A stretch of 64,000 bases of DNA. Origin: Thermosynechococcus sichuanensis E542. GTDB taxonomy: Bacteria > Cyanobacteriota > Cyanobacteriia > Thermosynechococcales > Thermosynechococcaceae. The translations under genes and the position numbers were made by a program. The stretch covers positions 2,465,001 to 2,529,000 of the forward strand of contig NZ_CP032152.1 of NCBI RefSeq assembly GCF_003555505.1, in the 5' to 3' direction. Below, one piece after another: positions 55,622 to 64,000 of the stretch. Under the pieces are notes generated by a model. The model made no database searches, was not told the DNA's origin, and was given only the letters and a program-made list of their open reading frames with translations. Every line of letters starts with the position of its first letter. Within the stretch, counting starts at the first letter, position 1.

Positions 55622-56080
55622 CTAATCGGCAACCACTTGGATATTGAGTTTGACACTCACTTCGGGATGGAGTTTGATTTCAGCCGTGTAGGTGCCCAGC
55701 TTGCGAATCTCCGGCAGAACCATCTCACGGCGATCAATGGTTTCACCGGTAATTGCTTGAATGGCATCGGCCACATCTTGGGGGGTGACGCTACCAAAGA
55801 GCATATCTTTTTCGCCCACGGGCATCGAGATCGTAATGGTGGCGAGTTTTTCGAGGGTGGCTTTTTGTTTTTCGGCGACAGCTTTGAGTTCGGCAAGCCG
55901 TTGCCGTTCTTTTTCTTGGAGCCGCTCTACCCGCCGCAGGGCACTGGGGGTGGCTGGCTCGGCAATTCCTCTTGGAAATAGATAATTACGGGCATAGCCG
56001 GGGGCGACTTCGACGACTTGACCCATTCGCCCGAGTTTATTGACGGTTTCATTCAGGACAACTTGCACCCGCTTTGCCAT
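55622..56080 (-). CDS. rplI: 50S ribosomal protein L9
   Basis: A 152-residue two-domain protein binding 23S rRNA near the L1 stalk base. The N-domain has [21 protein letters not shown] and [13 protein letters not shown], joined by the long central helix ([20 protein letters not shown]) to the C-domain ending [11 protein letters not shown] 56080 has AGAGGA upstream. First gene of rplI-dnaB. Confidence 0.97.
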   Translation of the reverse strand: MAKRVQVVLNETVNKLGRMGQVVEVAPGYARNYLFPRGIAEPATPSALRRVERLQEKERQRLAELKAVAEKQKATLEKLATITISMPVGEKDMLFGSVTPQDVADAIQAITGETIDRREMVLPEIRKLGTYTAEIKLHPEVSVKLNIQVVAD

Positions 56081-56212
56081 GGAGATCCTCTTTCATTGAA
56101 CTGGATGGGTTAACAGCAATCGCTAGCGCTGGTGGCTACGGCTGCTATTTTAGGACAAATAACTATTCTACAGCCTCTGGGGAGCGAATACCTATGGTGA
56201 CGCGATCGCAAC

Positions 56213-56242
56213 AAAAAAAGGGCAGAACACTGTTCCACCCTT
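56213..56242 (-). terminator. Rho-independent terminator of psaF-psaJ
   Basis: On the minus strand AAGGG and CCCTT flank an inner GAAC/GTTC stem with a three-base loop, separated by a TG/TG mismatch, and are followed by a run of T. It lies about 30 bases after the psaJ stop. Confidence 0.8.
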
Positions 56243-56273
56243 GTACCGAGCTTGTGGAAATTTCAGAATGCGC

Positions 56274-56399
56274 TTAGAGGGGATGGAAGAGCAAGTCGGG
56301 ATAGAAGCGATTAAACTCAATCAAAATCCCAGCAGTAATCGTCATCCAAATCGCCGCCAGCACGGGCGCGGTGGAAAGATAGGTCAGAAAGTGTTTCAT
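56274..56399 (-). CDS. psaJ: Photosystem I subunit IX (PsaJ)
   Basis: A 41-residue single-helix membrane subunit of photosystem I beside PsaF, which it helps hold in place. Translation begins [19 protein letters not shown] and ends [10 protein letters not shown], as I recall for T. elongatus PsaJ. ATG at 56399. It is 37 bases downstream of psaF in a psaF-psaJ operon. Confidence 0.97.
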
Positions 56400-56436
56400 G
56401 GTACGTCGTCCTTATGACAATCAACAAACAGTGAAG

Positions 56437-56931
56437 CTAGCGAGGGGAAACGGTAATTTCGTTATCTTTGGCCGTGAGTTCACCCGATGCCAGCTCTTTG
56501 AGGGCAGCCAGCGGCCAAGCAAACCCCGTGAGCATGCATTTGATGGCAAGGGGTACATCAATAATGATTTCTTTTTCGTTGGCTTCGCCGCTATCGCGCA
56601 CCGCAATCAAGTAGGCGCGACCCACCCAGCCAATCCAGCCGGCAATGTACAGAAAGAGCACACTGGGAATGAGAAAATCACCCGCACGGCTGAGGCGACC
56701 ATCCACAACGAGGTGGGGCAGACCCTCTTGGCCACAGAGAGCTTGGCTGTAGCGCTCAAACCGTTTTTGACCGGAGGCGGGATCAGCAGTGGTATTCACA
56801 GCAGTGGCAGCGCGTTTTTGAAAGGCAGGAGAATCTTTGCAGGGGACGAGTCCTGCCACGTCAGCGGAGGCTAGCGGGGTAAAACCTAGCCACAGGGTCA
56901 AGACAAGGAGTAGGGCTAACAATCGACGCAT
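56437..56931 (-). CDS. psaF: Photosystem I subunit III (PsaF)
   Basis: A 164-residue precursor. The signal peptide ends at ASA (residue 23); mature [18 protein letters not shown] begins the lumenal domain, with Cys31 and a second Cys in [19 protein letters not shown] forming the known disulfide. A membrane helix covers about 88-112, followed by a stromal helix and the C-terminal hairpin. It lies at the PSI periphery near the plastocyanin/c6 docking side. ATG 56931 with GAGGA upstream; followed by psaJ and a terminator. Confidence 0.97.
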   Translation of the reverse strand: MRRLLALLLVLTLWLGFTPLASADVAGLVPCKDSPAFQKRAATAVNTTADPASGQKRFERYSQALCGQEGLPHLVVDGRLSRAGDFLIPSVLFLYIAGWIGWVGRAYLIAVRDSGEANEKEIIIDVPLAIKCMLTGFAWPLAALKELASGELTAKDNEITVSPR

Positions 56932-57242
56932 GGAGTGTTGTCCTCAAATGCAGACAGGTCAAAGTGCATTCACGGAGAGAGCAATCCCTCCCAAAGCTGC
57001 CATCATTTTAGCGGATGGGCTTCAACCCAACCCGAGGGGAAAGGTTAATAATTTTTACGAGCGCAAATAGCGACTAATGCTTCCTCTGGCGATCGCTCTA
57101 TGGTTGATCGGTGCTGCCAGACTGCATCTATTCAGCCAGAGAAAGCTCCTTTGCTAGACTGGATCTATTGCTGGACTTGATTTCAAACATCTACACGTCG
57201 GTGGCGCTGGGGGGAGAGCTGACCCACGGTGATTTCTCAACT
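56932..57242. promoter_or_regulatory. Divergent promoter region of psaF and FHA-cyclase, with HLR1-like site
   Basis: About 310 bases without a credible gene. An 18-base stretch at 57044-57061 (GTTAATAATTTTTACGAG) matches 14 of 18 positions of the HLR1 direct-repeat consensus bound by RpaB in photosystem I promoters. Its position about 115 bases upstream of the psaF start is plausible. Assignment is by eye only. Confidence 0.35.
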
Positions 57243-58442
57243 ATGAAAAGTGTTTCTTCTAGTTTGCCCCCCATGGATGCTGACCTAACGTTTAACTTGC
57301 CCGATCAAAAGATCCTCGAGACCTTACCTCCCCAGCAATTGGTGGCGATTATTTTGCGTCAGCAGCAAATTATTAATCAACTGCGCCATACCCTCTCGCA
57401 AATTCCCGGCGTCCCCGAGGTCGTTCACCCTGAGACCCCACCCCCCTCAGAACCCCATCTAGCACTAGTAAGCGAGGATACGGTTTGTTATTTTCCCTTA
57501 ACGGGGGGGAACTGCTGGACCATTGGCCGCAGTGAAGACAATTCCATTGTGCTCAGCGATCGCTGGATGTCACGGAACCATGCCATGATTCAGCGCATGG
57601 GGCAGGGGGAGTTTTATCTCATTGATCTCGGCAGTCGCAATGGTACCTTCGTCAATGGTCGCCGCGTCAGTATTCCCGTTGCCCTGCACAATGGCGATCG
57701 CATTACCTTTGGCCAAACGGAACTGGACTTTTTTAACGAACCCTTTGCCCCCCTGTTTGCCGAAAATGCCACTCTGTCTTTGCCCCAATCCGAAGGCTCC
57801 TCCACCGCACTTCTCCATGTCCGCCGCCTGTTGACGGTCTTAGTGGTGGATATTCGGGACTTTACCAAGCTGACACGGCAACTAGAAGAGGAGCTACTGT
57901 CGGAGCTAATTGGCACGTGGTTCCATCGGGCGGGTGAGATTATCCGTCAATACGGTAGTTGGGTCGATAAGTACATTGGCGATGCGGTGATGGCGGTTTG
58001 GATCCACGAAAGCGAGGAGATTGGCTATCAAGAAATTTGCCACACCCTCTCTGCCTTAGAGGATTTACGACGGATGACGGGAGAACTGCACCAGCAATAT
58101 CCCCTACCGTGGCCACTGCGCATTGGTTCGGGCTTAAATACAGGCTATGCAATGGTGGGTAATACGGGGAGTGGCGATCGCCCCGACTATACTGCCTTGG
58201 GAGATACCGTTAACGCCGCCTTTCGCCTCGAGAGTGCCACTAAAACCATTGCCGCTGATCTGGCCATGGGAGCAACCACCTACCACTACCTTGTGCAGTC
58301 TTGTCCAATCGTTGTCCCCTTTCGCCCCCAGGTTCTCAACCTCAAGGGCTATGATGCCCCTGTTCCCGCCTACGTAGGCAGCTTTGATGACCTCCATCGG
58401 TTCCTTGCCCAAGCCGTCAAAGGTAGGGATACCCTACATTAA
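57243..58442 (+). CDS. FHA-domain class III adenylate/guanylate cyclase
   Basis: A 399-residue soluble cyclase. The FHA domain spans about 72-160 with GRSEDNSIVLSDRWMSRNHA and DLGSRNGTFVNG, which should bind a phosphothreonine protein. The cyclase domain (about 195-385) has metal ligands Asp203 (VVDIRDFTKL) and Asp247 (DKYIGDAVMAVW), Lys243, and the transition-state Asn/Arg in ALGDTVNAAFRLES. cAMP is the likely product by analogy with cyanobacterial cyclases; GTP specificity is not excluded. ATG 57243 (MKSVSSS) chosen; the frame is open to 57111. Divergent from psaF. Confidence 0.88.
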   Translation: MKSVSSSLPPMDADLTFNLPDQKILETLPPQQLVAIILRQQQIINQLRHTLSQIPGVPEVVHPETPPPSEPHLALVSEDTVCYFPLTGGNCWTIGRSEDNSIVLSDRWMSRNHAMIQRMGQGEFYLIDLGSRNGTFVNGRRVSIPVALHNGDRITFGQTELDFFNEPFAPLFAENATLSLPQSEGSSTALLHVRRLLTVLVVDIRDFTKLTRQLEEELLSELIGTWFHRAGEIIRQYGSWVDKYIGDAVMAVWIHESEEIGYQEICHTLSALEDLRRMTGELHQQYPLPWPLRIGSGLNTGYAMVGNTGSGDRPDYTALGDTVNAAFRLESATKTIAADLAMGATTYHYLVQSCPIVVPFRPQVLNLKGYDAPVPAYVGSFDDLHRFLAQAVKGRDTLH

Positions 58443-58678
58443 ACACCTGAAAAAAGGGATTAAGGGACGGCCTCCCTCTGATATTATTGAATCACCTGTA
58501 GGGGGCAGTCTAGACATCAGTCGATTGTGGGCGTAATGCCTCAGTTTCCTCTGTCACCCTGCTGGCGATCGGCTACCGCCGCCTGCGCTCGCTGTGCGAT
58601 GTGGTCAGTTCTTTGCTTTGACTCTTAATGAACCGCTGTTTTCGTAATGACCTGTGAGATTTGGGAGGTAAAGGAATT

Positions 58679-59083
58679 ATGCAACGTTTAGGCCGCTGGC
58701 TAGCACTGGCTTACTTCGTGGGCGTTAGCCTGTTGGGCTGGATCAACTGGAGTGCCCCAACCTTGGCGGCAACTGCATCCACGGAGGAAGAACTGGTCAA
58801 TGTGGTAGATGAGAAACTCGGCACTGCCTTTGGTGAAAAAATTGACCTTAACAATACCAACATTGCCGCCTTTATTCAATATCGGGGGTTGTACCCAACC
58901 CTAGCAAAACTCATTGTTAAAAATGCCCCCTATCAATCCGTTGAAGATGTCCTCAATATTCCCGGTCTGACGGAGCGGCAAAAGGAAATTCTGCGGGAAA
59001 ACTTGGATCACTTTACGGTGACCGAGGTGGAAACGGCTCTCGTTGAGGGGGGCGATCGCTATAATAATGGGCTATACAAATAA
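58679..59083 (+). CDS. psbU: Photosystem II extrinsic 12-kDa protein PsbU
   Basis: A 134-residue precursor; the signal peptide ends near TLAA (residue 30) and the mature protein [18 protein letters not shown] caps the lumenal side of PSII together with PsbV and PsbO, stabilising the oxygen-evolving cluster. Residues 60-115 form the helix-hairpin-helix fold ([29 protein letters not shown]). ATG 58679 with AAGGA close upstream and a second GGGAGG; a longer start at 58661 is less likely. Confidence 0.97.
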   Translation: MQRLGRWLALAYFVGVSLLGWINWSAPTLAATASTEEELVNVVDEKLGTAFGEKIDLNNTNIAAFIQYRGLYPTLAKLIVKNAPYQSVEDVLNIPGLTERQKEILRENLDHFTVTEVETALVEGGDRYNNGLYK

Positions 59084-59114
59084 CTACCCTCGTTAGATCA
59101 ATTTTGGGTTAGCG

Positions 59115-60755
59115 TTGACTCCCGCAACTTCTGGATTTGATGTCTTAATCATTGGCAGTGGTGCTGCGGGTCTCAGTGCTACCCTTGCCCTTCCCTCAAG
59201 CTATCGCATTGGCCTGATTACCAAAACTGACCTCCAGCAATCTGCCAGTGGCTGGGCACAAGGGGGTATGGCTGCGGCCATTGACCCGACAGATTCTCCC
59301 CTGCTCCATGCCCAAGATACCCTTGCTGCGGGGGCGGGTCTCTGTGATCCAGTGAGTGTCCAGTTTCTAGTTGAGCAAGCACCGGCGCAGGTGGAACGGC
59401 TCTTGGCAATGGGGGTGGCCTTTGATCGCGCGGGCGATCGCCCGGCTCTCACCCTCGAAGCTGCCCATTCTCGCCCTCGGGTACTCCATGCCGCTGACAC
59501 CACGGGTCAAGCCCTGATTAGGACATTGCTTGAACAGGTCACCGCTGCCCCCCATATCACTCTTTTGCCCAATAGCTTTGTCTTTGATCTGTGGCTAGAG
59601 TCGGGGCGATGCTGCGGAGTGTGTCTATTGCGTCAGGGACGGCTTCAGTGGCTACGCTCGGGTGCAGTTGTTCTCGCCACAGGGGGCGGCGGTCAAGTTT
59701 TTGCCCAAACCACGAATCCTCCCTTAAGCACTGGCGATGGTGTGGCAATGGCATGGCGGGCAGGAGCACACATTCGCGATGTCGAGTTTTTTCAGTTTCA
59801 TCCCACCGCTCTCGCCGTTGCAGGAGCACCGCGATTTCTGATCAGTGAAGCAGTACGCGGTGAAGGGGCGCATCTCATAGACCACACAGGGCATCGCTTT
59901 GTGGCAGATTACCATCCTGCTGGCGAGCTAGCACCACGGGATATTGTCAGTCGTGCCATTTACCGTCACCTCCAGCAGAGCCATGCCCCCCATGTCTGGC
60001 TCGATTTACGACCGATTCCCCGCGATCGCCTGCACTACCGTTTTCCGAAAATCATTGCTGTTTGTCGGCAGTGGGGCATTGATGTTGAGCAACAACCCAT
60101 TCCCGTATCCCCAGCAGCCCATTACTGGATGGGGGGCGTCGTCACCGATTTGCAGGCCAAAACCAGTCTTCCTGGCCTCTATGCCGTTGGTGAAGTTGCC
60201 AGTACAGGTGTCCACGGTGCCAATCGCCTAGCGAGTAATTCCCTTTTGGAATGTTTTGTCTTTTCGGCTCAACTGGCACATCTGCATCCTCAGCCTCTGC
60301 CTTTGGCGGTATCCCCTGTTGGTCAGCAACCCCTTGAAATTGAGCCAGTGAGCTTTCGGCAGTGGCGCCAAAATTTGCGCGAACTCCTGTGGCAAAGTGC
60401 TGGCATTTGTCGCGATGCTCCCACCCTGATGGCTGCTCTTTCCCAAGTGAAGGAATGGCGCCAAGAATTGCTGGCTCATCCAGTCGCGATCGCTTTTCGT
60501 GAACTCAACCCCACTCACTGCTATACCCTCAGCAATAAAGCTGGCCAAATGACCCTTTGGGAATGGGGCGAGCTACGCAATCTTTTGGACATTGCCTATT
60601 TAATTCTCAAAAGCGCCCTCTTTCGGGAGGAAAGCCGCGGGGGTCACTATCGCCAAGACTACCCTCAACCTGATCCCAACTGGCAAATGCACACCCTGAT
60701 TTGGGGAGAACACTGGCAAAAAGCACCGATTCAGGGCGTCCAGAGTAAACTATAG
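59115..60755 (+). CDS. nadB: L-aspartate oxidase
   Basis: FAD enzyme oxidising L-aspartate to iminoaspartate in de novo NAD synthesis. The FAD-binding N-terminus is VLIIGSGAAGLSATLAL; SASGWAQGGMAAAIDPTDSP, AVVLATGGGGQVF, FFQFHPTAL, SPAAHYWMGGVVTDLQAKTS and the VHGANRLASNSLLECFVF segment are diagnostic. Length 546 is normal. TTG start at 59115, no closer ATG with family match. Stands alone between psbU and the MCE-domain gene. Confidence 0.95.
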   Translation: MTPATSGFDVLIIGSGAAGLSATLALPSSYRIGLITKTDLQQSASGWAQGGMAAAIDPTDSPLLHAQDTLAAGAGLCDPVSVQFLVEQAPAQVERLLAMGVAFDRAGDRPALTLEAAHSRPRVLHAADTTGQALIRTLLEQVTAAPHITLLPNSFVFDLWLESGRCCGVCLLRQGRLQWLRSGAVVLATGGGGQVFAQTTNPPLSTGDGVAMAWRAGAHIRDVEFFQFHPTALAVAGAPRFLISEAVRGEGAHLIDHTGHRFVADYHPAGELAPRDIVSRAIYRHLQQSHAPHVWLDLRPIPRDRLHYRFPKIIAVCRQWGIDVEQQPIPVSPAAHYWMGGVVTDLQAKTSLPGLYAVGEVASTGVHGANRLASNSLLECFVFSAQLAHLHPQPLPLAVSPVGQQPLEIEPVSFRQWRQNLRELLWQSAGICRDAPTLMAALSQVKEWRQELLAHPVAIAFRELNPTHCYTLSNKAGQMTLWEWGELRNLLDIAYLILKSALFREESRGGHYRQDYPQPDPNWQMHTLIWGEHWQKAPIQGVQSKL

Positions 60756-60796
60756 TGGCTATAGATTCCAAAAATTTTTTGCGGTGATCTATCCCT

Positions 60797-62005
60797 ATGA
60801 TGCAGTCACGGCGTGTGCAGGAAAGTTTGGTGGGTCTGGTGATCCTTGCCGGTTTAGCCACATTGGGGGTCGGCCTCCTCTGGTTGCGGGGCAACCTTGC
60901 CGGTGCCAATAGCTACACCCTTGAGGTGGAATTGGATACAGCACCGGGCTTGGCAGTGGGGACACAGGTGCGCTATCGCGGCGTCCAAGTGGGACGAGTC
61001 ACGGCCATTGGTTTTGATGCCAATGGTGTCCAAGTGAGTGTGCGCGTCAATAATGTGTTAATTCCGCGTGGCGCTGTACCGGAGATTCGCCAGTCGGGCT
61101 TCATTGGTCAAGCCTTCTTGGACTTTACTCCCAAGGAGCGGGTACCGGAGATTCCCGAAGGCGTCACTGCCTTTGCCCCCAAGTGCCAGCCAGAATTGGT
61201 TTACTGCAATGGCGATCGCGTGACTGGCGTACGTACTGCCAGCTTAGAGGATTTAGTGCGAGCGGCAACTCGCTTTACCACCGCCCTCGAGGAATCGGGG
61301 ATTATCAATAACGCCAATACCCTGATTTTGGCGGCAACCCGCACCGTCAACCGTGCTGATCAATCGTTGACAAAGGTGACCACTGCCCTCGATAGCTTCA
61401 ACGCCCTCAGTAATGAAGCCCGTGCTGAACTACGGAATTTTGGCACGGCCTCGCAAGCCGTGACCCGTGCGGCCAACCAAATTAGTGAACTCGTTGAGGT
61501 CAACCGCAACACGATTAACTCCGCCTTGCGCAACATTGATGGTGCTGCCCGAGATCTGAGAACCACACTCAAGGCACTGCGACCCCTAACCAATCAATTA
61601 GAACAGGGAGAATTGCTGGCGAATTTGGATAGGCTCATTAAAAATGGTGCCGAGGCAGCCGCCAACCTCAATAAAGTCTCTGGAACATTGAGCAGTCCTA
61701 TCATTATGCTGTCGATCGCCCAAACCTTAGATGCCGCCCGCGCCACATTTATCAATGCCCAAAAACTCACGAATGACTTGCTCAAACTCACAGGCGATGA
61801 ATCCTTCCAGTCTGATTTGCGACGCCTGATTAAAATCCTCAGCCGCCTACTGGCTTCTAGCCAAGAGCTTGAGCAGCAATTCTTGGCACTCCATGCCACT
61901 TCCCTAGGAGAAACTCAGCCGCCCCTGCCTAGCCCTGCCCCCCGCCCAAGTGTGGCTGCGACGCCCCCCAAGGAGGAAGAAGCAGCGGTTACGAGTGATC
62001 CCTAG
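60797..62005 (+). CDS. MCE/MlaD-domain lipid-transfer protein
   Basis: A 402-residue protein anchored by one N-terminal helix (about 10-30). The MCE domain (about 38-118) has TYxLEVELDTAPGLAVGTQV-type sequence, RYRGVQVGRVTAIGF and IRQSGFIGQAFLDF. A long helical region (about 150-370) follows, then a Pro-rich tail. It resembles the substrate-binding subunit of Mla/TGD lipid importers. In cyanobacteria and chloroplasts these systems move lipids between envelope membranes; permease and ATPase are not adjacent. ATG 60797 or 60800. It converges on the frameshifted VWA gene. Confidence 0.88.
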   Translation: MMQSRRVQESLVGLVILAGLATLGVGLLWLRGNLAGANSYTLEVELDTAPGLAVGTQVRYRGVQVGRVTAIGFDANGVQVSVRVNNVLIPRGAVPEIRQSGFIGQAFLDFTPKERVPEIPEGVTAFAPKCQPELVYCNGDRVTGVRTASLEDLVRAATRFTTALEESGIINNANTLILAATRTVNRADQSLTKVTTALDSFNALSNEARAELRNFGTASQAVTRAANQISELVEVNRNTINSALRNIDGAARDLRTTLKALRPLTNQLEQGELLANLDRLIKNGAEAAANLNKVSGTLSSPIIMLSIAQTLDAARATFINAQKLTNDLLKLTGDESFQSDLRRLIKILSRLLASSQELEQQFLALHATSLGETQPPLPSPAPRPSVAATPPKEEEAAVTSDP

Positions 62006-62018
62006 GTTGGCAATGGGT

Positions 62019-62971
62019 TTAGCGGGCGGTTTCCGTTCTACCCCTACGGGTAAAGCGCACTTCGATGCGCCGTCGGGAAGGGTCGGGCTTACGACCGAGT
62101 GGTGCCAATTCGCCATTGGGCAGATAGAGTTGACCCGCAGAATAGGCGCGAAATTGGAGGCCAGCCAATTTAGGCTGCTTTGCTTGTCAGACCAAGGAAT
62201 TTGCTGCCGCAGCCAATGCACAGCAAACCACAACCCACCCCCGAGAACCACCACCCCTAAGACACTCACCAGCAGAATCTGCCACCCCAGTTGTCCCCGA
62301 AGATAGGCGTCCACTAGACAGATGTCGCCACCGCCGGGTTTAGGGGTACAAAATTCCTGCACCGTGGCTGGGACATCGACAACGGTTAACTGAAATTTGC
62401 CGGGCTGAATACTGCGCTGCTGCATTGGTAGCGCCACAAACCATTGGCTGCGCTCTTGGGCTTCTGGGGTATCGGCTAGGCCACAGACACTAGTGGGAAC
62501 TTCTATCCACTGATCCGCTTGCCCTTGGGGCAAGTTGAGGGGCGCATCTGTAATCCAAATCACCGACTGGTTTTTGATGGGTTGCTGATTGTGGAGGCGG
62601 TCTTGGTTGAGTTGCGCCAAATAGCGATAGACAAAGAGTTCGGCACACATAATATCGGTGCCCTGCTCGGTGCCGGCATTCATGGGCACTGCTTCTAAAA
62701 TTTTGGGAATATCCGCCGGCCCTTGGTATTCAAAGACGACGGGCGATCGCACCGTCATGGCAAAGGGCAGAATATGAACGGTATCCCCTTTGGTTAAGGT
62801 TTTTTCAATGATTTGCCGTAGGTGAAGCCGTCCCGGATCATTGAGGCCGACACTTTCCGTGAGGTCGATCGCCAGCACCACATCCCGACCACCCCAACGC
62901 CCAACCCAGGCCAACCCGTCCTTTTGCTGGGGGGTGAGGGGACGATTGCCGGGAACCACAGGTGGATTCAT
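62019..62971 (-). pseudogene. Membrane-anchored VWA-domain protein, frameshifted
   Basis: From ATG 62971 the protein reads a VWA-like domain (VVLAIDLTESVGLND with a DxTxS MIDAS motif, VIWITDAPLNLP) and a single membrane helix near residues 230-255 (LVSVLGVVVLGGGLWFAV). Within 62172-62187 the coherent coding frame switches. The original frame runs on as basic low-complexity sequence to 61904, invading the convergent MCE gene by 102 bases. The shifted frame gives KLAGLQFRAYSAGQLYLPNG, then RKPDPSRRRIEVRFTRRG, and stops at 62019, clear of that gene. A genuine mutation and a base-calling error are both possible. Confidence 0.7.
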
Positions 62972-63097
62972 AGTCAGTGGCTTAAATTGTGAGATGTCTG
63001 GGGTTAAGCGGGTCGCCTCTGTTTATCATAGACCTAAGGAATAAATGCGTAGAGCCTCAATTTTAATGATCGGTTGTTACTGGGGATACGACTCACC

Positions 63098-63631
63098 ATG
63101 GAGAATGCTTTACCTGCGGTTTATTTAAGTGTCTTGATTATTCTACTCGGCGTCTCAGCTTGGTTTGTCGTCAAACAAATCCTTAAAACCCGCCGCATTG
63201 AGTCTAGCTTGGCACGCCTACAACGCAAACTCCAGCAGGAACCGGGCACGACCCAAGAATACTTTGAGTTAGGCAGCATTTACCTCACCAAGAAGCTCGC
63301 TAGTCAAGCGATTCCCCTGTTTCAAAAGGCTCTGAAGGCGGCTGAAAGCGAAGGCGAAACCTATGTTGCGCCGATCTACAATGCCCTTGGCTATGCCTAC
63401 TTCATGCAGGAGCAGTATGACTTGGCCATTCGCCAGTACAAAGAAGCCTTGAAAAATCAACCAGAGTATGTGACTGCCGCCAACAACCTTGGGCATGCTT
63501 ACGAGAAAAAGAATTTGGCTCAGCCAGCTCTCGAGGCCTATCAACACACCCTGAAGTACGACCCCAATAACGCGATCGCCCAACGGCGGGTGAATTCCCT
63601 GAAAAAACGGTTGAGTGGTGCAGCGGCTTAG
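63098..63631 (+). CDS. ycf37: Ycf37-like photosystem I assembly TPR protein
   Basis: A 177-residue protein with one N-terminal membrane helix (about 7-28) and three TPR repeats (about 55-160: YFELGSIYLTKKLASQAIPL, YNALGYAYFMQEQYDLAIRQ, ANNLGHAYEKKNLAQPALEA). This matches Ycf37 of cyanobacteria and algae, which stabilises photosystem I trimers during assembly. ATG 63098 (MENALPAVYL) chosen over a TTG-type start at 63074. It lies next to psaI-psaL, consistent with the role. Confidence 0.87.
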   Translation: MENALPAVYLSVLIILLGVSAWFVVKQILKTRRIESSLARLQRKLQQEPGTTQEYFELGSIYLTKKLASQAIPLFQKALKAAESEGETYVAPIYNALGYAYFMQEQYDLAIRQYKEALKNQPEYVTAANNLGHAYEKKNLAQPALEAYQHTLKYDPNNAIAQRRVNSLKKRLSGAAA

Positions 63632-63656
63632 GATACCTCAGCAACTAGCCATCAAC

Positions 63657-63689
63657 AAAAAAACTGGCTAGGCCTATCCCCAACCAGTT
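63657..63689 (-). terminator. Rho-independent terminator of psaL-psaI
   Basis: On the minus strand AACTGGTT pairs with AGCCAGTT around a G/C-rich loop and is followed by a run of T (complement of the A-run 63654-63663). It lies 44 bases after the psaI stop. On the plus strand an overlapping CTAGCCA/TGGCTAG repeat (63645-63671) could serve ycf37. Confidence 0.75.
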
Positions 63690-63732
63690 CTCAATCACTA
63701 TTTGTATTTAGCTGGATAAGCTACCCCTCGGC

Positions 63733-63849
63733 TTAGGCGTCTCCTTCGATGTAAAGGAACAGCAGCCCCATTACCACCGTGGGCATCAGCCAGCACACCA
63801 CGGGAATAAAAATCCAAGGCAAAAAGGATGCAGCATAAGATCCCATCAT
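63733..63849 (-). CDS. psaI: Photosystem I subunit VIII (PsaI)
   Basis: A 38-residue single-helix PSI subunit in contact with PsaL at the trimer interface. Translation begins [20 protein letters not shown] and ends [12 protein letters not shown] 63849; the next codon is also ATG. It follows psaL by 51 bases on the same strand, forming psaL-psaI with a terminator behind it. Confidence 0.96.
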   Translation of the reverse strand: MMGSYAASFLPWIFIPVVCWLMPTVVMGLLFLYIEGDA

Positions 63850-63900
63850 AATCAGCGGTTCTCCTTCTGGGTGTTCAAAATCTAAGGTGTGACCAAGGTG

Positions 63901-64000
63901 CTAGTTAAAAAAGCCGGTCATGATGCCATCGACAACAGAGAAATTCTCGAGGAGGAAGAAGGCGACAAAAGCGGCCCCCATGGCACCCACAAAAAAGCCA
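63901..64000 (-). CDS. psaL: Photosystem I subunit XI (PsaL), C-terminal part
   Basis: The last 32 codons of psaL are in the window, reading GFFVGAMGAAFVAFFLLENF and ending GIMTGFFN with TAG at 63901-63903. PsaL mediates PSI trimerisation. The 5' part lies beyond 64000. Assignment rests on the C-terminal helix and its linkage to psaI. Confidence 0.92.
   Translation of the reverse strand, partial: GFFVGAMGAAFVAFFLLENFSVVDGIMTGFFN

Noticed and set aside
58443-58678. Noncoding RNA upstream of psbU
   Set aside because: The 236-base spacer has a TTGACT box near 58617 and some G/C-rich stretches, but no structure or conserved motif I can support.
1-64000. CRISPR array, prophage, integron or intact insertion sequence
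   Set aside because: No regularly spaced direct repeats, phage structural genes, integrase or transposase reading frames were found.

Overview
The window is an ordinary stretch of a cyanobacterial chromosome, almost certainly from the genus Thermosynechococcus. PsbV, PsbV2, cytochrome c6, PsbU, PsaF, PsaJ, PsaI, PsaL and NdhH all read like the T. elongatus/vulcanus proteins as I recall them. Scattered substitutions suggest a related strain or species rather than an identical one. The tandem psbV-psbV2-petJ arrangement and the many HIP1 octamers (GCGATCGC) fit this. Genes are tightly packed on both strands, many use GTG or TTG starts, and several convergent pairs overlap at their stops. I see no CRISPR array, prophage, rRNA or intact transposase.

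Layout. 1-5.5 kb (+): acyl-ACP/CoA synthetase (5' end outside the window), a YlqD-like coiled-coil protein, pyruvate dehydrogenase E2, an ABC ATPase and a GH10-like hydrolase. 5.5-8.5 kb (-): efp-accB-ilvB. 8.7-12.1 kb: Nfu, CRR6 and a ribulokinase-like FGGY kinase on +, facing a DUF697 GTPase. 12.1-15.4 kb (-): tRNA-Arg(CCU), a peroxiredoxin-like protein, ndhH and glgC. 15.6-21.5 kb (+): a small protein, psbV, psbV2, petJ and a 1350-residue hybrid histidine kinase with a LOV photoreceptor domain. 21.5-24.5 kb (-): mtnP, a membrane-anchored periplasmic-binding protein and rpsF. 24.5-31.4 kb (mostly +): FAH-family enzyme, cysH, glyQ, polysaccharide deacetylase, ubiX, a LapA-like protein, an NAD(P)-binding protein and a lysozyme-like protein. 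31.4-31.9 kb is a small accessory patch with a decayed zinc-domain gene, a 33-codon hydrophobic peptide behind a near-perfect ribosome-binding site, and a terminator. 32-44.5 kb: metH, an ADP-ribosylglycohydrolase, the beheaded C-terminus of a helicase/DUF3883 protein, a DUF1537 kinase, cytM, sipA, a glycosyltransferase, a soluble histidine kinase, rlmN and a NYN-LOTUS RNase-like protein that meets rpaA tail to tail. 44.5-56 kb: rpaA, a DUF3370 protein, a phosphatase, lspA, mrp, guaA, an outer-membrane-like protein, a stress/ChaB protein, dnaB and rplI. 56-64 kb: psaF-psaJ, an FHA-cyclase, psbU, nadB, an MCE-domain protein, a frameshifted VWA protein, ycf37 and psaI-psaL (psaL runs off the end).

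Themes. Photosynthetic electron transport is strongly represented: PSII extrinsic proteins psbV, psbV2 and psbU; PSI psaF, psaJ, psaI, psaL and the PSI assembly factor ycf37; cytochromes c6 and cM; NDH-1 ndhH and its assembly factor CRR6. Light and circadian signalling is also present: a LOV hybrid kinase, RpaA, SipA (partner of the NblS kinase), a LabA-like NYN protein and an FHA-adenylate cyclase. Most of the rest is housekeeping. The less ordinary items are the LOV kinase, the Cys in place of a heme-ligand His in PsbV2, three decayed or frameshifted genes, the 33-residue peptide, a hairpin-rich intergenic segment at 25.4-25.7 kb, and the NYN-LOTUS/rpaA pairing. No complete new multi-gene system is evident; the peptide patch and the DUF3883/ADP-ribosylglycohydrolase region are the best leads.
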